Assembly (NCBI GenBank): GCA_048772705.1
Contig: JBLWGC010000043.1
Coordinates: 124,001 to 188,000 of the forward strand
DNA from: Leidyana gryllorum EB-2025a
Lineage: Eukaryota > Apicomplexa
DNA: 64,000 nucleotides
Direction of reading: 5' to 3'
In this document: positions 49,686 through 60,380 of the stretch, piece by piece
Position numbering within the stretch: the stretch's first letter is position 1
How the letters are laid out: every line of letters starts with the position of its first letter
Made by a program: the position numbers and the translations under genes
The notes under the pieces: generated by a model
Told to the model about the DNA's origin: nothing
The model's input: the letters and a program-made list of their open reading frames with translations, nothing else
The model's database searches: none

Positions 49686-50325
49686 TGTTGTGGTGTACCA
49701 GTTAGTGCAATGGGAAGTGTCTTGTGCTCGCAACCTGGAGGTCGCAGGATCGAATCCACGGCCCTGCACTTCGCCCTTGGCTAGCCACCTCGACCGGCAC
49801 ATGGCTGCCCTTAGTATTGTGATCCAGTAGTGCAGTGGTAACTACTCGGACTTGGGACCCGCAGGTCGGCGGATCGAATCCCACCTCGGACAACTGTGCC
49901 AAGACCCCCAGGTGACGGGTGAGGGCAGGTCGAGGATGGAGGACGGGTGGGGGAGCCCCCAGGAGGCCCCACAGCGTCGTACACGCACGTCTAAGCTGCA
50001 CACTGGTCTGCAGTGCCACGACATGTTCGGCGACTGCGCCAATAGCACAATGGTAATGACTACGGACTTATGTTCTGAAGGTCGGTGGTTCGAGTCTCCC
50101 CGCGGACAAGCCTGACTCCACGGCATTGTCAACGGGACTGGCTGCTTAAGGTAAGTCTTGTCCATACGTGTGCAGGTGAAGGCTGTACACGCGCGCGCCA
50201 AGACATTTGAGGCAAGACCTTAGCTGTAGCACATAGGTAGCGTTAGGTCCAACTTAGATGCTTTTTAGAAAAGGAAAAAAGGGGGGAACGAACTCGACAG
50301 TCGGCACTCACCCTGGAGCACAACA
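49686..50325 (+). repeat. 5' LTR of element K, with tRNA-like modules
   Basis: 640 bp, TGTTGTGGTGTACC to GGAGCACAACA. Three regions carry A-box then B-box sequences: 49703-49713/49747-49757, 49828-49838/49871-49881 and 50043-50053/50087-50097. Module 3 has anticodon-like loop CTTATGT, as in tRNA-Ile(TAT) at 12369; module 2 has CTTGGGA as in tRNA-Pro(TGG). Confidence 0.9.
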
Positions 50326-50327
50326 AG

Positions 50328-50343
50328 TGGTGGACGACCTGGG
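50328..50343 (+). promoter_or_regulatory. Primer-binding site of element K (tRNA-Ala)
   Basis: TGGTGGACGACCTGGG, 2 nt after the LTR. It is the exact complement of CCA plus the last 13 nt of the tRNA-Ala(AGC) encoded at 9342-9414. Similarity continues beyond with mismatches. Confidence 0.88.
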
Positions 50344-50355
50344 TATTCATCCAAC

Positions 50356-51354
50356 ATGGCCGACGAAGAATCAAGTAGCGCACCGTCCGAACCGCCCTTC
50401 GACCCAGCCCTGATGGGGCAGATGATGGCGGCCTTCTTAGCGCAGATGAGGGAGACGGGCGTCACACCGGGCTTCCAAGTCGAGCGGGCGCTCAACTGGG
50501 CGGACTTACCCGTGTTCCCGGGGAGGTGCGATCGGGTGGACGCATGGTTCTCCACTCTGGAAACCAAACTCAAAGCGAACCGGCTAAGTGAGGACAAGTG
50601 GGCTAGCAAGTTCTTGGAGTGTCCACGAGTCGGTGACGAGTTGAAGCGGCGAGTCAGCAACATCGAAGAAAATCCGCTAACCTACGCTACCATCCGACGC
50701 GTCTGTCTGGAAGTGTATGGGCCAGCGAATCCCGTGGGTTTTTTCCGGAGCAAAATCTGGCGGGTGAGAGGAAGGACCCGGGAGGAAGTGTTGCCCAAGC
50801 TGGAAGACGCCTTGGCGTTGCACAATCGAGCAGCGAGGGACGAAGACAAACCCGAATGGGAGGACTGGGACCTCATCTACCCGTTTGTGGAAGCTTTCCC
50901 GGCTGAAGTCGGCGAGAAGCTGCGGGCTGAGATACGCTCTGTTATGCGCCTGCCAAACCCCTTTCGAGAATTGGTTGCCCGAGCCCCGAGCCGCGATGAG
51001 GAGGCGACTGAGGAGAACATACCCTTGGTGGCTGCGATAGCCGAGAGCGAAAGGCCTCAAAAGAGACGGCGCTCCACCGAACATGGACTAGTCGCTGTGC
51101 TAAGCAAGCTAGAATCCACCATGGCCACCCTGCGGCCCCAAAAAATGAGTCGGGTCCCTTGCGCTGGCTGTGGCGGAAACTGCAGTGACCGAGCACAATG
51201 CCCCGCCCAAGGCCGGACCTGCCATCAGTGCGGAAAGGCAAACCACTTTGCGAGAGTGTGTCGACGCCCTGGCTCCCGCCCGGCGCCTGAAACCGCCCGC
51301 CGGAGTCCGGACCACCCTTTTCGCCGGCGCTCCGATATGTCTCCGCAGTCGTGA
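50356..51354 (+). CDS. gag: Gag polyprotein (element K)
   Basis: 332 residues, ATG at 50356, 13 nt after the primer site, with a purine at -3. Capsid-like region (VFPGRCDRVDAWFSTLETKL, WASKFLECPRVGDELKRRV) in residues 50-200; basic RPQKRRRS near 235; zinc-binding tail with CAGCGGNC and CHQCGKANHFARVC (residues 290-310). It forms the particle and binds RNA. Stop TGA at 51352-51354, overlapping pol by a few bases in the -1 frame. Confidence 0.93.
   Translation: MADEESSSAPSEPPFDPALMGQMMAAFLAQMRETGVTPGFQVERALNWADLPVFPGRCDRVDAWFSTLETKLKANRLSEDKWASKFLECPRVGDELKRRVSNIEENPLTYATIRRVCLEVYGPANPVGFFRSKIWRVRGRTREEVLPKLEDALALHNRAARDEDKPEWEDWDLIYPFVEAFPAEVGEKLRAEIRSVMRLPNPFRELVARAPSRDEEATEENIPLVAAIAESERPQKRRRSTEHGLVAVLSKLESTMATLRPQKMSRVPCAGCGGNCSDRAQCPAQGRTCHQCGKANHFARVCRRPGSRPAPETARRSPDHPFRRRSDMSPQS
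51315..51321 (+). promoter_or_regulatory. Candidate -1 frameshift slippery site
   Basis: C CCT TTT (X XXY YYZ) in the gag frame, 30 nt before the gag stop and in the stretch where the pol frame is already open. A short self-complementary CGCCGGCG follows. Pol lies in the -1 frame. Confidence 0.55.
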
Positions 51355-54300
51355 CCACCACGGTTGTCCGGCCAGCTGTCGTCGCCGTCCGTCATGGTCA
51401 CACCTGGTTGGAGGCACTGGTGGACACGGGGGCCCAAGTGTCTGTTGTGCGGCATGCCGTGTTGTCGACCTTGAAGCCAGCACCGGTACCTGTCTCACGA
51501 GAGACCACGTTACGAACGGCCGGTAAAAGTGGACTGTCGGTCGTAGGGGTAGTAGACCTATGGCTAACTCTCGGCCGGAGTACCCGAAAAGGACGGTTCC
51601 ACATCGCAAAAGACTTAAGTCACCAAGTCATCCTAGGGCTGGGCACACTACAGGCCTGGAATGTCACTCCGATGCCCAAAAAAGAAGCTGTGACGGTGGA
51701 CGGTGAAGTACTCCCCTTCCTCCCCGTCCAAACGACTCCCATAATCGCGACTGTGGCCACAAAAGAGTTGAAACTCACCTTCGGCACCCAACTGACTCCT
51801 ACACAACGAGCTAGTGTCGAGGCCCTATTGCGGGAGGACATGTTCGCGTCCGACGCTCGCCCCTATGGCTGTGCCGCCGGATATGAGCATGCTATTGACA
51901 CGGGTGATGCGCGGCCACTCGCTACGGCAGTACGCAGGGTGAGCCCAGCGGAACGCGATATTATCGAGAAGGAAGTAAATCGCATGCTCGCCTGCGGTGC
52001 AGTGGTACCCTCCAACTCCCCTTGGGCGTCTGGCATCGTGCTGGTGAGGAAAAAGGATGGCAGCACGCGGTTCTGTTGTGACTTCCGGCCGCTAAACAAG
52101 GTCACTAAAAAGGACGTTTACCCGTTACCCAACATTGCCGACCTCTTGGGAGCACTAGCGGGTGCACGGTACTTCACGTCCCTGGATGCTGCCGCCGGTT
52201 ACTGGCAAATCCCCCTCAGAGTGGAAGATCGGCCCAAGACGGCGTTCATCTCCCCGCTAGGCTTGTTTGAGTGGACGGTTATGCCTTTCGGTCTCTGCAA
52301 TGCCCCTGCGACGTATCAGCGGATGATGCACGAAGTGTTAGCCGGACTACTATGGCAGGGATGTTTGGTCTACCTCGATGATATCCTAATCTGGGGTCGG
52401 ACGCTGGAAGAACATAATGAGCGGCTCAAAAAAGTGTTGGAGCGTCTCCACCGCCACGGAATACTGCTCAAACCAGCCAAGTGCACCTTCGCGGAGCCCA
52501 AAACAACTTTCCTCGGCTTCGTGGTGTCGGATAAGGGCATCCACCCGGATGAAAAGAAGCTGGCAAAGGTGCGCCAATTCCCGGTCCCCACCGACCGAAA
52601 CGAGGTACGATCCTTTCTGGGACTCGCGGGGTATTACCGGAGGTTTGTGCGGAACTTCGCTACGCTCGCTAAGCCGCTCAGCGACCTCTTGGCCCAGGAG
52701 ACGCCTTGGAAGTGGACGGAGGTGGAGCAGCAGGCCTTCGAGACCATCCGAGCGAGTGTGGCTGCCGACGCTACCCTCGACCATCCCGACTGGTCCCAGC
52801 CGTTCGTCGTGGACACGGACGCGTCGGACTTTGGCATCGGATGCGTACTGAGCCAGGTGGGAGAAGGCAAGGAAGAGCGGATTGTCATGGTTGAGTCACG
52901 CAAACTCACGGCGGGTGAACAGAAGTGGCACATACGGGAGAAAGAGGCCTTAGCTGTGGTCTGGGCGCTGCAAAAGTTCCGGCCGTACATCCTCGGCAGG
53001 CCGTTCGAAGTTCGGACCGATCACTCCAGTCTGCAGTGGCTGTTGGAAGCTACCAGTGGACGCCTGGTACGTTGGGCCCTACTGTTGCAAGAGTACACGC
53101 CATTCGACATCAAGCACCGGAGTGGAAAGCAACACTGCAACGCTGACGCTTTCACACGCATTTCCTACGAGGATGAAGGTATGCCAGACCACGCGTTCGT
53201 CTGTGCTGTGGATTGGCAGGTGCTACCGGACGAAAAAAGACTCAAAGAGGCGCAAGCGACCGATCCCGCGTGTCAGAAGCTGACCCGACTCGGTAAAGCG
53301 GTTCAAAAAAATGGAATCATAGGTCTTAAGGGGTCTCGCGGCTGGAAACCTATCCTACCAGCAGTCCTAGCACCGGAGGTACTCCAAATGTGGCACAAAA
53401 ACCCTTTGGGAGCTCATCTGGGAGCCCGTAAGCTGCTGGGAACGCTTGCGGCCCGCTACGTTATCCCGGCCGGCGCCAGTCTTGCCCGCGCGGTGACTCG
53501 CGGCTGCCTTGCCTGTGCACGGCGCAAGCCGAGTCCGACTCGCTTCGGCCTGTTGGCTTCTTCACCACCCACGAGCCCGTGGCATACTGTGGCGATGGAC
53601 TTCGCGGGGCCTTACGATGTGTCGGATGACGGCAACCGTTACGTGCTCGTGTTCGTTGACCATTTCACCAAGTGGACGGAACTGGTGGCTACGCCTAACC
53701 AGACTGCCTCTACGGTGTTGCGTGCCTTCTATGAACGTATTGTGTGTCGCCACGGCTGCCCTGTCCGGCTGTTGTCCGACAACGGTCCGCAGTTCAGGTC
53801 TGAATTGGTACAGTCTGTCTGCGCCTACTTTGGTATCGCTAAAATATACACGTCTGCGTACTATCCGCAGGGCGATGGGCAAGCTGAACGGTTCATGCGT
53901 ACCCTAAACAACTCTCTTGCCGCGCTGAGTATCCACAGCCCTCGCGAGTGGGACGTATTCTTACCGGGGTTACAGTTCGCATACAACGCGGCACCCCATG
54001 AGGCCATAAAGATGTCTCCGTTCGAGCTGAACACGGGACGTGTCCCTCGCCTGCCCGGGGAGGCGACGTTACCTAACCAAATTCATTCAACACGACATAC
54101 AAACTACATAAAAAAATTACGGAGTGTCGTCAAGAACCACTTACAAAGAGCCACGGAGCGCGCAGAAGCCTATTGGAACACGATGAAGGACGCCTACGAT
54201 GCCCACCACACGGACAAGGAGCTAACTCTAGGCTCTTGGGTGTTAGAGAAGCTCACGGACAAGGAGAGAGCCGAGTATCCGGTGACCAAGCTCGCTCCGC

Positions 54301-54893
54301 GTTGGTCCAGGCCGATGCGAGTCCAAGAACGACTCACTAACGGTGTCACGTACCGTCTGTGTACCGAAGAGGGCCACATAGTCACTTCCCACATTTCCCG
54401 ACTTTTGCCCCTCGATGCCGATTATTGGGAGTTTCAAAAGTGCGAGTACTTTCCAACCAGTACACCTTTTCGCGTTCCGAGTTCAAATGAGAAGACAGTG
54501 GAAACTGAAGAAGACGATGAGCCTATACGTATCACGTGGGGGTGTAGGAATGACATACCTGATTTCGGACCCCAAGTCAACAGGGTGCCACTTCGCCCCG
54601 AACCCGACACGATGTCCGACCCTCCAGCTCAAGCAAGAGGTCCAGGCACCAGGCTCACCTCTTTGACGAGTCGGCAAGCGGATCCGGTACAGTTCTACGA
54701 AGTCAGGAAAATCGTCGCTCGGAAGCGGGAAAATCGAGGGTCTGAGCCCTACTACCGAGTCCGCTGGACGGGATATCCCCCTGAAGAGGACACCTGGGAG
54801 CCACGGTCTCGCCTCTTGGAGGACGTGCCTAGCCTCGTCCGCAGGTTCGACCAGAAGCACCCTCGAGCTAGTGGGACACAAGCTCGCAGGTAG
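51351..54893 (+). CDS. pol: Pol polyprotein (element K): PR-RT-RH-INT-chromodomain
   Basis: 1180 codons without a stop. Protease ALVDTGAQVSVV (residues 22-33). RT with WASGIVLVRKKDG, SLDAAAGYWQIPL, FGLCNAPATYQRMM and catalytic CLVYLDDILIWG (about 335-350). RNase H VVDTDASDFGIGCVL, EKEALAVVWALQKFR and TDHSSLQWL. Integrase zinc finger, AMDFAGP, LSDNGPQF and GQAERFMR (D, D, E). C-terminal chromodomain VRWTGYPPEEDTWEP. No ATG at its head; probably made by -1 frameshifting from gag. All catalytic residues are present. Confidence 0.95.
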   Translation: MTTTVVRPAVVAVRHGHTWLEALVDTGAQVSVVRHAVLSTLKPAPVPVSRETTLRTAGKSGLSVVGVVDLWLTLGRSTRKGRFHIAKDLSHQVILGLGTLQAWNVTPMPKKEAVTVDGEVLPFLPVQTTPIIATVATKELKLTFGTQLTPTQRASVEALLREDMFASDARPYGCAAGYEHAIDTGDARPLATAVRRVSPAERDIIEKEVNRMLACGAVVPSNSPWASGIVLVRKKDGSTRFCCDFRPLNKVTKKDVYPLPNIADLLGALAGARYFTSLDAAAGYWQIPLRVEDRPKTAFISPLGLFEWTVMPFGLCNAPATYQRMMHEVLAGLLWQGCLVYLDDILIWGRTLEEHNERLKKVLERLHRHGILLKPAKCTFAEPKTTFLGFVVSDKGIHPDEKKLAKVRQFPVPTDRNEVRSFLGLAGYYRRFVRNFATLAKPLSDLLAQETPWKWTEVEQQAFETIRASVAADATLDHPDWSQPFVVDTDASDFGIGCVLSQVGEGKEERIVMVESRKLTAGEQKWHIREKEALAVVWALQKFRPYILGRPFEVRTDHSSLQWLLEATSGRLVRWALLLQEYTPFDIKHRSGKQHCNADAFTRISYEDEGMPDHAFVCAVDWQVLPDEKRLKEAQATDPACQKLTRLGKAVQKNGIIGLKGSRGWKPILPAVLAPEVLQMWHKNPLGAHLGARKLLGTLAARYVIPAGASLARAVTRGCLACARRKPSPTRFGLLASSPPTSPWHTVAMDFAGPYDVSDDGNRYVLVFVDHFTKWTELVATPNQTASTVLRAFYERIVCRHGCPVRLLSDNGPQFRSELVQSVCAYFGIAKIYTSAYYPQGDGQAERFMRTLNNSLAALSIHSPREWDVFLPGLQFAYNAAPHEAIKMSPFELNTGRVPRLPGEATLPNQIHSTRHTNYIKKLRSVVKNHLQRATERAEAYWNTMKDAYDAHHTDKELTLGSWVLEKLTDKERAEYPVTKLAPRWSRPMRVQERLTNGVTYRLCTEEGHIVTSHISRLLPLDADYWEFQKCEYFPTSTPFRVPSSNEKTVETEEDDEPIRITWGCRNDIPDFGPQVNRVPLRPEPDTMSDPPAQARGPGTRLTSLTSRQADPVQFYEVRKIVARKRENRGSEPYYRVRWTGYPPEEDTWEPRSRLLEDVPSLVRRFDQKHPRASGTQARR

Positions 54894-54897
54894 GGGG

Positions 54898-55276
54898 TGT
54901 AACCTTCTTGAGGGTTATACGCGGTTGGGTGGACCTCGCGTCCATTGCGGAGTGTCATAGGTACGTGATCTATCGGTTCCATCGGTCTAGAGGTGAGTGG
55001 CAAGGAACAGCAAAAAGGTAAGTCACACTAGGGTAAGTTCTCGATCTAGAATCTATCTTGCTGTCTGTCTTGTCTGTGTCTCCGTATGTGTGCCGGCCGG
55101 CTGGCCGGCACGAGACGGAGACACAGACACGTGGACATATTGGCTGCGGCCAAATGTCGTCATACTATCCGCCTTTGGCGTAGCAGACGGCCTCCGAGGA
55201 CCGTCCCTTCCTCCGGACTGAGTTGTGTCGGTCGGTCCAGTAAAGGGGTTCGGGGTTCGGGTAACGTCGTGTTACA
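54898..55276 (-). mobile_element. Solo LTR between pol and 3' LTR of element K
   Basis: 379 bp, minus, TGTAACACGACG to AGAAGGTTACA, flanked by GGGGG on both sides (54893-54897, 55277-55281). Hairpin with 13-bp arms GTCTGTGTCTCCG (55072-55084) and its complement (55116-55128) around an inner TGCCGGCCGG palindrome; ATG with LRNGR leader. Confidence 0.9.
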
Positions 55277-55286
55277 GGGGGAGTGT

Positions 55287-55925
55287 TGTTGTGGTGTACC
55301 AGTTAGTGCAATGGGAAGTGTCTTGTGCTCGCAACCTGGAGGTCGCAGGATCGAATCCACGGCCCTGCACTTCGCCCTTGGCTAGCCACCTCGACCGGCA
55401 CATAGCTGCCCTTAGTATTGTGATCCAGTAGTGCAGTGGTAACTACTCGGACTTGGGACCCGCAGGTCGGCGGATCGAATCCCACCTCGGACAACTGTGC
55501 CAAGACCCCCAGGTGACGGGTGAGGGCAGGTCGAGGATGGAGGACGGGTGGGGGAGCCCCCAGAAGGCCCCACAGTGTCGTACACGCAACGTCTAAGCTG
55601 CACACTGGTCTGCAGTGCCACGTCATGTTTTGCGACTGCGCCAATAGCACAATGGTAATGACTACGGACTTATGTTCTGAAGGTCGGTGGTTCGAGTCTC
55701 CCCTCGGACAAGCCTGACTCTACGGCATTGTCAACGGGGCTGGCTACCTACGGTAAGTCTTGTCCATACGTGTGCAGGTGAAGGCTGTACACGCGCGAGC
55801 CAAGACATTTGGGGCAAGACCTTAGCCGTAGCACATAGGTAGCGTTAGGTCCAACTTAGATGCTTTTTAGAAAAGGAAAAAGGGGGAACGAACTCGACAG
55901 TCGGCACTCACCCTGCAGCACAACA
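55287..55925 (+). repeat. 3' LTR of element K
   Basis: 639 bp, near-identical to 49686-50325, ending CTGCAGCACAACA. Retains the three A/B-box pairs. Confidence 0.93.
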
Positions 55926-56097
55926 GCTGTGTCAAGACTGTCCATTCGGATGTCAGTTCTGGGGTCCACTTGATCTCCTCCGTTGGTGGTTTGGCCTCGT
56001 TGAGAACTCGGTGAAATGGTTTGGTTAGCGCTGAGAACATAGGTATGAAACGCGAGAAGTACGTCATGGCGCCTATCAGCGACCGCAGCACTCGCAT
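55926..56097 (-). pseudogene. pol: RT fragment, minus strand
   Basis: SLIGAMTYFSRFIPMFSALT is the RT connection block of an element A/D-like copy. Bounded by element K and element L. Confidence 0.8.
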
Positions 56098-56744
56098 TGT
56101 CAGTGAAGTTATTTAAGGCCAAGTGGGCCCTGGCAGCAGGCAGCAGGCGGTGGAGATCCGCCATCACCACAGTGACCGGATGCGGAACTTATGAAGAGCT
56201 AGTGATGGAGGTAGCGAACTCACAATTTACCACGATAATTATTTAGCGGAGCTGGAACGACAAATCCTGTACCCTGAAGAACAGAAGACAGTGCAGGACG
56301 CTGTCGATCTCATAGTACTCAAGGCAGAAAGAGCAGTTAGGTTAGCGCGCAGTAGAGGATATGAAGAGATAGAAGCGGCACTGGGGGAGCGAAGGATCGC
56401 TCAAGGGTTAAAAATGGCGTTACCCAAAACTGTGGCAGCCCGGGTCATGATGGAAGCAGAATGGAAGCTGAGCAATGGGCTAGTGGACCGAGCACTGAGA
56501 ACTGAACAGATGAGGTGGGAGTTGATGATTGCGGAGCAATCGTTGTTTCTAGCTAGTGAGAGCACGCACTCAGACAACAGGACGGAGACCAGGGAACTGC
56601 CACGGATGCCTAGGCCAGCACTTCCGGAGAGATTGCCCGCACGCAGATTCTGTTTGCCGCAGATGTGGTAAGAAGGGCCACCTTGCAAGAGCATGCCTGG
56701 TGACAGTGGTGCCTGACTGTATGGGCGGAAAGCAGGTGGGGTAA
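56098..56744 (+). pseudogene. gag: Gag with two zinc knuckles (element L)
   Basis: Helical capsid part (56291-56671) and, one frame over, CHGCLGQHFRRDC and CRRCGKKGHLARAC (about 56610-56700). One frameshift separates them. Upstream LTR and primer site are missing. Confidence 0.8.
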
Positions 56745-56923
56745 CCATCACCGTGGAGGGTGATGGCACCAAGGCCACCAGTTTGCAGAAGGCACAGCGA
56801 CTCATTCAGCGGAACATTCCCCCTCAGGCACAGCAGATGGTTGATATAAATACGGTGGAAGAACTAAGAGGAGGTCAGCCAGCAGGAGTGAGTGCCAACG
56901 TGCGATGGAAGAGGGCGAGCTGA

Positions 56924-57583
56924 GTGCTGACGAATACACCGCAGCCGCGATGGATGTTCAAGGTTTTAGGAGTCTGTGATGGGCAAGACGTGCAGATGCT
57001 GATGGATACTGGAGCAGCCAGATCCATGTGTGGACGAGCAGTAGCGAAGAAATTGAAATTGGAAGATACTGCTCAAGTATTGAACTTCGTAGGCCTAGGA
57101 CGAAGGACTGCCAGGCAGCAGAAACCCGTTGAGATGCAAATAGGAGATCGAGTGATTCAGGTGGAGTTTTACCTATTGGATGAGGAGGAGTTCCCTGCAC
57201 TATTAGGATATGCGGAACTAACGAAGCTAAGAGCTCTGATCGACACTGTGAACTTTGTGTTGAAGGATGTGGACTCACAGCGTATAATAGCTCATGCAGT
57301 AGAAGAGCAGCTAGTGGCTGTGATGGAGCCGGAAATGAACACGATTGAGGAAGGTTCTGAATTACAGCTCAAATGGCTGAAAGCAGTTGAACACCTACGA
57401 GATGAAAGCAAGGAGGAGATCTCCACAATCTTCATGGAATATCGAAAGTGTTGGATGGACCCAAAAGCTAGGTGGCATCCGGAATGCAGCAGCTCGACTG
57501 GAAGTTCAGGGGCGCCCCGTCAAGGAGCCGATGCGGAGGTTGTCGCCAGTGCTGAAGGAGGTTCAAGAGAAGGAAATGGATAA
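56924..57583 (+). pseudogene. Protease (element L)
   Basis: MLMDTGAARSMCGRAVAKKL (57000-57060) and FPALLGYAELTKL. The frame ends at 57583, while RT continues in another frame that overlaps from about 57540. Confidence 0.82.
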
Positions 57584-58093
57584 GCTACTGAAGGAAAGGG
57601 CAATCCGCCCGAGTAAGTCAGCTTGGGGAAGTGCACCAGTCTTCATCAGGAAGAAGGACGGATCGTGGCGGCTATGCATTGACTACCGCCCGCTCAACAG
57701 GCTGATGAAAGCCGATTCCTACCCTCTGCCACTGATCTGGGACCAGCTTCAGACGATAGCCGGCAAGACGAGGTATACAAGTTTAGATTGCTACTCAGGT
57801 TTCTGGCACATGCCACTAGAGGAGAGTTCGAAGGAGTACACTGCTTTCGTCACACATAGAGGTACATTCGAGTTCAATGTGCTACCGTTTGGGATCAAGA
57901 CAAGCGGGTCAGAGTTTCAAAGGGTCATGGATGATACATTCGGAGATCTATACAACGCAGGCGTCTTTTGTTATGTTGACGACATCGTGATAGCGGCACA
58001 GACTAAGGAAGATCACGACCGAGTACTGAAAGAAGTCCTAAAACGAGCCTGTGAAAGAGGTCTATCGCTGAAAATGGAGAAGTCGGAGACTGA
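57540..58093 (+). pseudogene. pol: Reverse transcriptase, N-terminal part (element L)
   Basis: PSKSAWGSAPVFIRKKDGSW, SLDCYSGFWHMPL, LPFGIKTSGSEFQRVMD, catalytic CYVDDIVIAA. Open to the solo LTR at 58094. Confidence 0.9.
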
Positions 58094-58731
58094 TGTTGTG
58101 CTCCAGGGTGAGTGCCGACTGTCGAGTTCGTTCCCCTTTTTTCCTTTTCTAAAAAGCATCTAAGTTGGACCTAACGCTACCTATGTGCTACGGCTAAGGT
58201 CTTGCCTCAAATGTCTTAGCGCCTGCGTGTACAGCCTTCACCTGCACACGTATGGACAAGACTTACCTTAAGTAGCCAGTCCAGTTGACAATGCCGTGGA
58301 GTCAGGCTTGTCCGCGGGGAGACTCGAACCACCGACCTTCAGAACATAAGTCCGTAGTCATTACCATTGTGCTATTGGCGCAGTCGCCGAACATGACGTG
58401 GCACTGCAGACCAGTGTGCAGCTTAGACGTTGCGTGTACGACGCTGTGGGGCCTTCCGGGGGCTCCCCCACCCGTCCTCCATGCTCGACCTGCCCTCACC
58501 CGTCACCTGGGGTCTTGGCACAGTTGTCCGAGGTGGGATTCGATCCGCCGACCTGCGGGTCCCAAGTCCGAGTAGTTACCACTGCACTACTGGATCACAA
58601 TACTAAGGGCAGCCATGTGCCGGTCGAGGTGGCTAGCCAAGGGCGAAGTGCAGGGCCGTGGATTCGATCCTGCGACCTCCAGGTTGCGAGCACAAGACAC
58701 TTCCCATTGCACTAACTGATACACCACAACA
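58094..58731 (-). mobile_element. Solo LTR of the element K family
   Basis: 638 bp, minus orientation, TGTTGTGC...CCACAACA, perfect target duplication ACTGA (58089-58093 and 58732-58736). It has the same tRNA-like modules, which shows that the K family was mobile and recombined to solo LTRs. Confidence 0.95.
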
Positions 58732-59460
58732 ACTGACAAGGAGGAGATTGAAGTTTTAGGGCACAAAGTGGGGAGTGCAGGAATTGCCCCGGCACCGAAG
58801 AAAGTGCAAGGGATCATCCAGGCCAGTCCACCGCAGGATAAGAAAGTACTGAAGTCATTTTTAGGCACTGTGAGCTATCTCAGGCGATTCATCCCAAAAC
58901 TAGCAGCCATAGTGGAGCCTCCGACACGATTGATGAAGAAGGGGAGTGCATGGGAATGGGGATAGGAGCAAGATGAGGCATTCAAGTTTCTCAAGCAAGA
59001 ATTGGTTCGAGCTGTGATTCTGCGCGCTCCAACAGGAACGGGCTCCTTCAAGATGATGACAGACGCTTCAGATAGAGGCATTGGAGCGGTACTACTGCAG
59101 CTACAGGGAGGGGAATGGGTGCCAATAGAGTTTGCGAGCAAACACTGAGTGAAGCAGAACGAAGATGGGACACTCGTGAGAGAGAGGCGTTCGCGATAAA
59201 TTGGGGTGTGGATCACTTCAAAGACTACATCAAGTGCTCACACACTGTGGTGGAGACGGACCACGAAAGCTTGAAGTGGATGCACTCAGCACAGGAAGGG
59301 AAGGTCCAGCGATGGGCCATGTTTTTGCAGCAGTTTGACTTGGAGATCCGACACATCTCAGGTGAAGTTAACATGATGGCAGATTGGCTATCTAGGACTA
59401 CGGAAGATCAGGGCCTGACTGGATCGAGAGCTAGAGATGATGTCTACAGCCTGCTATGTG
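58732..59460 (+). pseudogene. pol: RT connection and RNase H (element L)
   Basis: VLGHKVGSAGIAPAPKKVQG, VSYLRRFIPKLAAIVE, TDASDRGIGAVLLQLQGG, then a frameshift and TLSEAERRWDTREREAFAIN, TDHESLKWMHS, MFLQQFDLEIRH. One stop near 58963. Confidence 0.85.
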
Positions 59461-60380
59461 GGGCAGCTGTATGGAAGGACTCCCTGAATTCCCCAGCTAG
59501 CAGAGATCTTATATTGGTTTCATAGGACACGGTATGGGGGACATGTTGGAATCAACCGTACGATCAACAGGATGAAGCGACGGGTGTGGTGGAAAGGCAT
59601 GGCGCAGGATGTGAGGAGCTATGTCAACGAGTGCCTCATCTGTGCTCGAAAGGCACCGTTGCAACTTCGCAGGGACTGGCAGGGCACATTGGAAGCGGCT
59701 CGACCGCTAGAGACGATTAGTGCAGACTTTGTGGGACCTAGGAGATGGGGGGAACTGCAGGTATACTATCTAGTGATCATCGATCACTGTACCAGGTTCA
59801 TGATGACGCACCCGGTGCGGTGGCCCCCAATGGCGAAGGTCTGCAGAAATGGGTCACGGTGTTCGGGACTCCCACTACTGTGCTGACGGACAACGGAACC
59901 CATTTCAAGGTTGAATTCAAGGACTACGTCCTCAAAGATCTGCTGGCCTATCATGCCCTGACAAGCCCATACTATCCTCAAGGCAACGTCATAAACGAAG
60001 CCAGCCATAAGGGGCTTGAGGCTTGTTTGAAAGTGGCTGAAGCTGAAGCAGCACTGACATTTGAGGAGGCACTGGGAATCGCCACGCAGATCCACAACGC
60101 AACCCCGCATTCAGCGGTGAAGGAGAGTCCTTTCTATGTGTTGCTGGGGTTTGACCTCGTACTCCCAGGGCTACAGGACTGGAGGATGGACAATGAAGAG
60201 TCCATAGAGAAAGCGAAAATGGCTGGAGCTACACTACGAATGATGAAGACGAACCTGCAGGACCAACGAGCATTGGCGGTGCCTGAAGAGTCGATTAAGG
60301 AAGGCGACTACGTGATCGTTCAACTACCAGCGAACAGATGGGGAGCTAAGGAAACTGGGAGCACGGCCCGAGGCGCCTAG
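59461..60380 (+). pseudogene. pol: Integrase (element L)
   Basis: HHCC finger (NECLICARK), ADFVGPRRWG, then a frameshift near 59815 and LTDNGTHFKVEF, YYPQGNVINEASHKGLE carrying the remaining catalytic D and E. No chromodomain. Confidence 0.88.

Larger units (their letters stand above)
49686..55925 (+). mobile_element. Full-length Ty3/gypsy chromovirus K
   Basis: Both LTRs, primer-binding site and intact gag and pol. The LTRs differ by roughly 15-20 positions by eye. A solo LTR of another family sits between pol and the 3' LTR. Flanks GTTCC and GCTGT do not match, so the original insertion site has been rearranged. Confidence 0.9.

Noticed and set aside
49686-55925. An envelope gene in element K
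   Set aside because: Pol ends 4 bp before the solo LTR and about 10 bp (after excision) before the 3' LTR; no room for another ORF.
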